From Methanobacteriaceae archaeon (GTDB lineage: Archaea > Methanobacteriota > Methanobacteria > Methanobacteriales > Methanobacteriaceae), in assembly GCA_017883605.1 (NCBI GenBank), contig JADGNH010000097.1, positions 1 to 7,355 of the forward strand: DNA of 7,355 nt. Direction: 5' to 3'. Below the pieces are notes generated by a model. The model ran no database searches, was not told the origin of the DNA, and saw only the letters and a list, made by a program, of their open reading frames with translations. Shown piece by piece: positions 6,204 to 7,355 of the stretch; the first letter of the stretch is position 1; each line of letters opens with the position of its first letter. The position numbers and the translations under genes were made by a program.

Positions 6204-6376
6204 GATCTTAACCTCTAACTTTTTATTCTTCTTTTTTTATTCTTTTTAAATAATCTTAAATTAATTTTTAATCTTCTTTGATTTTTCTTTAAATCTTCTT
6301 AATTTCTTTAACTTAATCTTAATCAATTTTTAATCTTTTAACCCTTTAAATAATGATTTAACATTAATTATTTTTT
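6204..6376 (-). other. Purine-rich, nearly C-free spacer between znuA-like and znuC-like genes
   Basis: On the coding (minus) strand this 173-bp spacer is A/G-rich with only 3 C. It contains AAGATTA or AAGATTT five times, at 6251-6257, 6269-6275, 6291-6297, 6314-6320 and 6331-6337 (17-23 bp apart). The 13-bp AATTTTTAATCTT (plus strand) is repeated exactly at 6263-6275 and 6325-6337. No T-run is seen in the transcribed sense, so no terminator separates znuA from znuC. It ends with the GAGGTT ribosome-binding site of the znuC-like gene (6210-6215). Confidence 0.55.
6210..6215 (-). promoter_or_regulatory. Ribosome-binding site of the znuC-like gene
   Basis: GAGGTT on the minus strand, 6 nt before the ATG at 6203. 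It supports the longer of two possible starts. Confidence 0.65.
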
Positions 6377-7252
6377 TTAGACCTTGGAAAATGCTTCTGC
6401 CACTTTTTTCATGTTTTCCAGGTAGTTTGGGGCGAGGTCGTCTACAGCAACAACCTGTCCACCTATCTCTGAAGCTATAACCTCCGCGTTCTTGGGGCTG
6501 TACTGAGGTTCTACAAAGATCACCTTTATATTCTCTTTTTTGGCCAGGTCTATCACATCTGCAATCTCCTGGGGAGTGGGCTCCTTTCCCCCGGATTCGA
6601 TGGGTATCTGCTGGAGATTATAATCCCTGCAGAAGTAACCCCAGGCAGGATGGTAAACTATTATTTTAGTGTTTTCTTTTCCTTTAAGGGATTCTGTTAT
6701 ATTTTTATCCAGTTCATCCAGCTCCAGGAGATACTGATCACGGTTTTTAGTATAATAATCTTGATTGGCAGGATCTATCTGAACCAGGCTGTTGTAGATG
6801 TCATTCACCATTATCTTGGCATTTTTGGGCGATACCCATACATGGGGGTCGTTGCCAGGCTCGTTTTCAGCGGTGTTGGGTATGAACTGAATTCCCTGTG
6901 ATGAATTAACCATTAAAAGGTGGGGATTGATGCTCTGTATTTTGTCCAGCCACGCCAGTTCAAACTCCATACCAGAACCCACTTCATAGTAAACTCTGGC
7001 ATTTGAAACCTGTTTAAGCTGTTTGGGCAGAGGTTCGTAGGTATGAGGGTCTGCTCCAGGGGGCACCATCACCATAACTTCTACCTTATCTCCCCCCACT
7101 TTATTCACAAACTCTGCCTGGGGAGGTACGGTTACCACCACCTTGATTTTACCGTTGCTTTCGTCCTGCTCTTGCTGGAGACTGGCCAGGTAGATAAGGG
7201 CTGAGACGCTGAAAACAATTAAAATCACTACGAGCAATCTTTTTTTATTCAT
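6377..7252 (-). CDS. znuA: Zinc-type metal ABC transporter substrate-binding protein
   Basis: A 291-residue cluster A-I (cluster 9) metal-binding protein that captures divalent metal outside the membrane and delivers it to the permease. Residues 5-24 form a hydrophobic N-terminal segment after MNKKR. No lipobox cysteine follows, so it is probably held by this segment rather than by a lipid. The fold markers are VTVPPQAEFV (40-49), PPGADPHTYEP (64-74), NDPHVWVSP (134-142), YHPAWGYF (200-207) and FVEPQYSPKNAE (246-257). Metal ligands should be H70, H137, H201 and D271 or D272. A histidine at the third position is the zinc-type pattern; manganese-type proteins have glutamate there. The histidine-rich loop of many ZnuA proteins is absent, replaced by an acidic stretch (about 128-135). 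GGTGG (7257-7261) lies 4 nt before the ATG. It is first in the transporter set. Zinc specificity is inferred. Confidence 0.93.
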   Translation of the reverse strand: MNKKRLLVVILIVFSVSALIYLASLQQEQDESNGKIKVVVTVPPQAEFVNKVGGDKVEVMVMVPPGADPHTYEPLPKQLKQVSNARVYYEVGSGMEFELAWLDKIQSINPHLLMVNSSQGIQFIPNTAENEPGNDPHVWVSPKNAKIMVNDIYNSLVQIDPANQDYYTKNRDQYLLELDELDKNITESLKGKENTKIIVYHPAWGYFCRDYNLQQIPIESGGKEPTPQEIADVIDLAKKENIKVIFVEPQYSPKNAEVIASEIGGQVVAVDDLAPNYLENMKKVAEAFSKV

Positions 7253-7355
7253 CTCTCCACCGATATTCTGAAAGTATCATTGTTTCTAATCACTAGATTA
7301 TTCTGAAATCCTATTCCTGAATCACCATCTTAAATTACCCTACTGGAATCACCGG
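7253..7355 (-). promoter_or_regulatory. Upstream region of the znuA-like gene with repeated motifs
   Basis: The 103 bases upstream of the znuA-like gene carry TATTCTGAAA twice, exactly (7264-7273 and 7299-7308), and a third near copy, TATTCCTGAA, at 7313-7322. GAATCACC occurs at 7319-7326 and 7346-7353, and an interrupted palindrome TAATC-ACTA-GATTA lies at 7287-7300. A metal-responsive regulator could bind here, but no known box is recognised. No convincing TATA box is visible; TTTAA near 7330-7334 is weak, and the promoter may lie partly beyond the window. Confidence 0.4.

Overview
The window looks archaeal and most resembles a methanogen of the order Methanobacteriales, perhaps Methanobacterium. 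The reasons are GGTGAT/GAGGT ribosome-binding sites, TTTATATA-type promoter boxes, heavy use of AGA/AGG arginine and ATA isoleucine codons, very AT-rich spacers between moderately GC genes, and archaeal-type Lhr and SbcD/Mre11-related phosphoesterase proteins. The taxon is an inference from these features; no rRNA or marker gene is present.

Layout, left to right. (1) Positions 1-548, minus strand: a HEAT-repeat protein (PBS-lyase type), complete at its N-terminus and cut by the window edge near its C-terminus. (2) Positions 549-962: a 414-bp divergent spacer with two pairs of short direct repeats and what looks like a mirrored promoter arrangement, in which a TATA-like box is followed about 10 bp later by AGATCAAA in front of each divergent gene. 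(3) Positions 963-1718, plus strand: an SbcD/Mre11-related metallophosphoesterase (COG1407 type). (4) Positions 1874-4453, plus strand: a full-length Lhr-family superfamily 2 helicase. (5) Positions 4507-7252, minus strand: a three-gene metal ABC importer transcribed in the order binding protein (znuA-like), ATPase (znuC-like), permease (znuB-like). It converges on lhr across a 53-bp gap. The last 103 bases hold the upstream region of the znuA-like gene, rich in short repeats.

The genes form two functional groups. The phosphoesterase and the Lhr helicase form a putative nucleic-acid processing pair. Related nuclease and helicase families are clustered in bacterial DNA-repair operons with a ligase and an exonuclease; neither of those partners is in this window. 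The znu-like genes form a complete transporter, and the third histidine ligand of the binding protein points to zinc rather than manganese. I do not see an undescribed multi-gene system. The less ordinary signals are in the spacers: the mirrored promoter motifs, a nearly C-free purine-rich transcript segment between znuA and znuC, a repeat-built spacer between znuC and znuB, and the repeats upstream of znuA. No tRNA, rRNA, CRISPR array or insertion sequence was seen.
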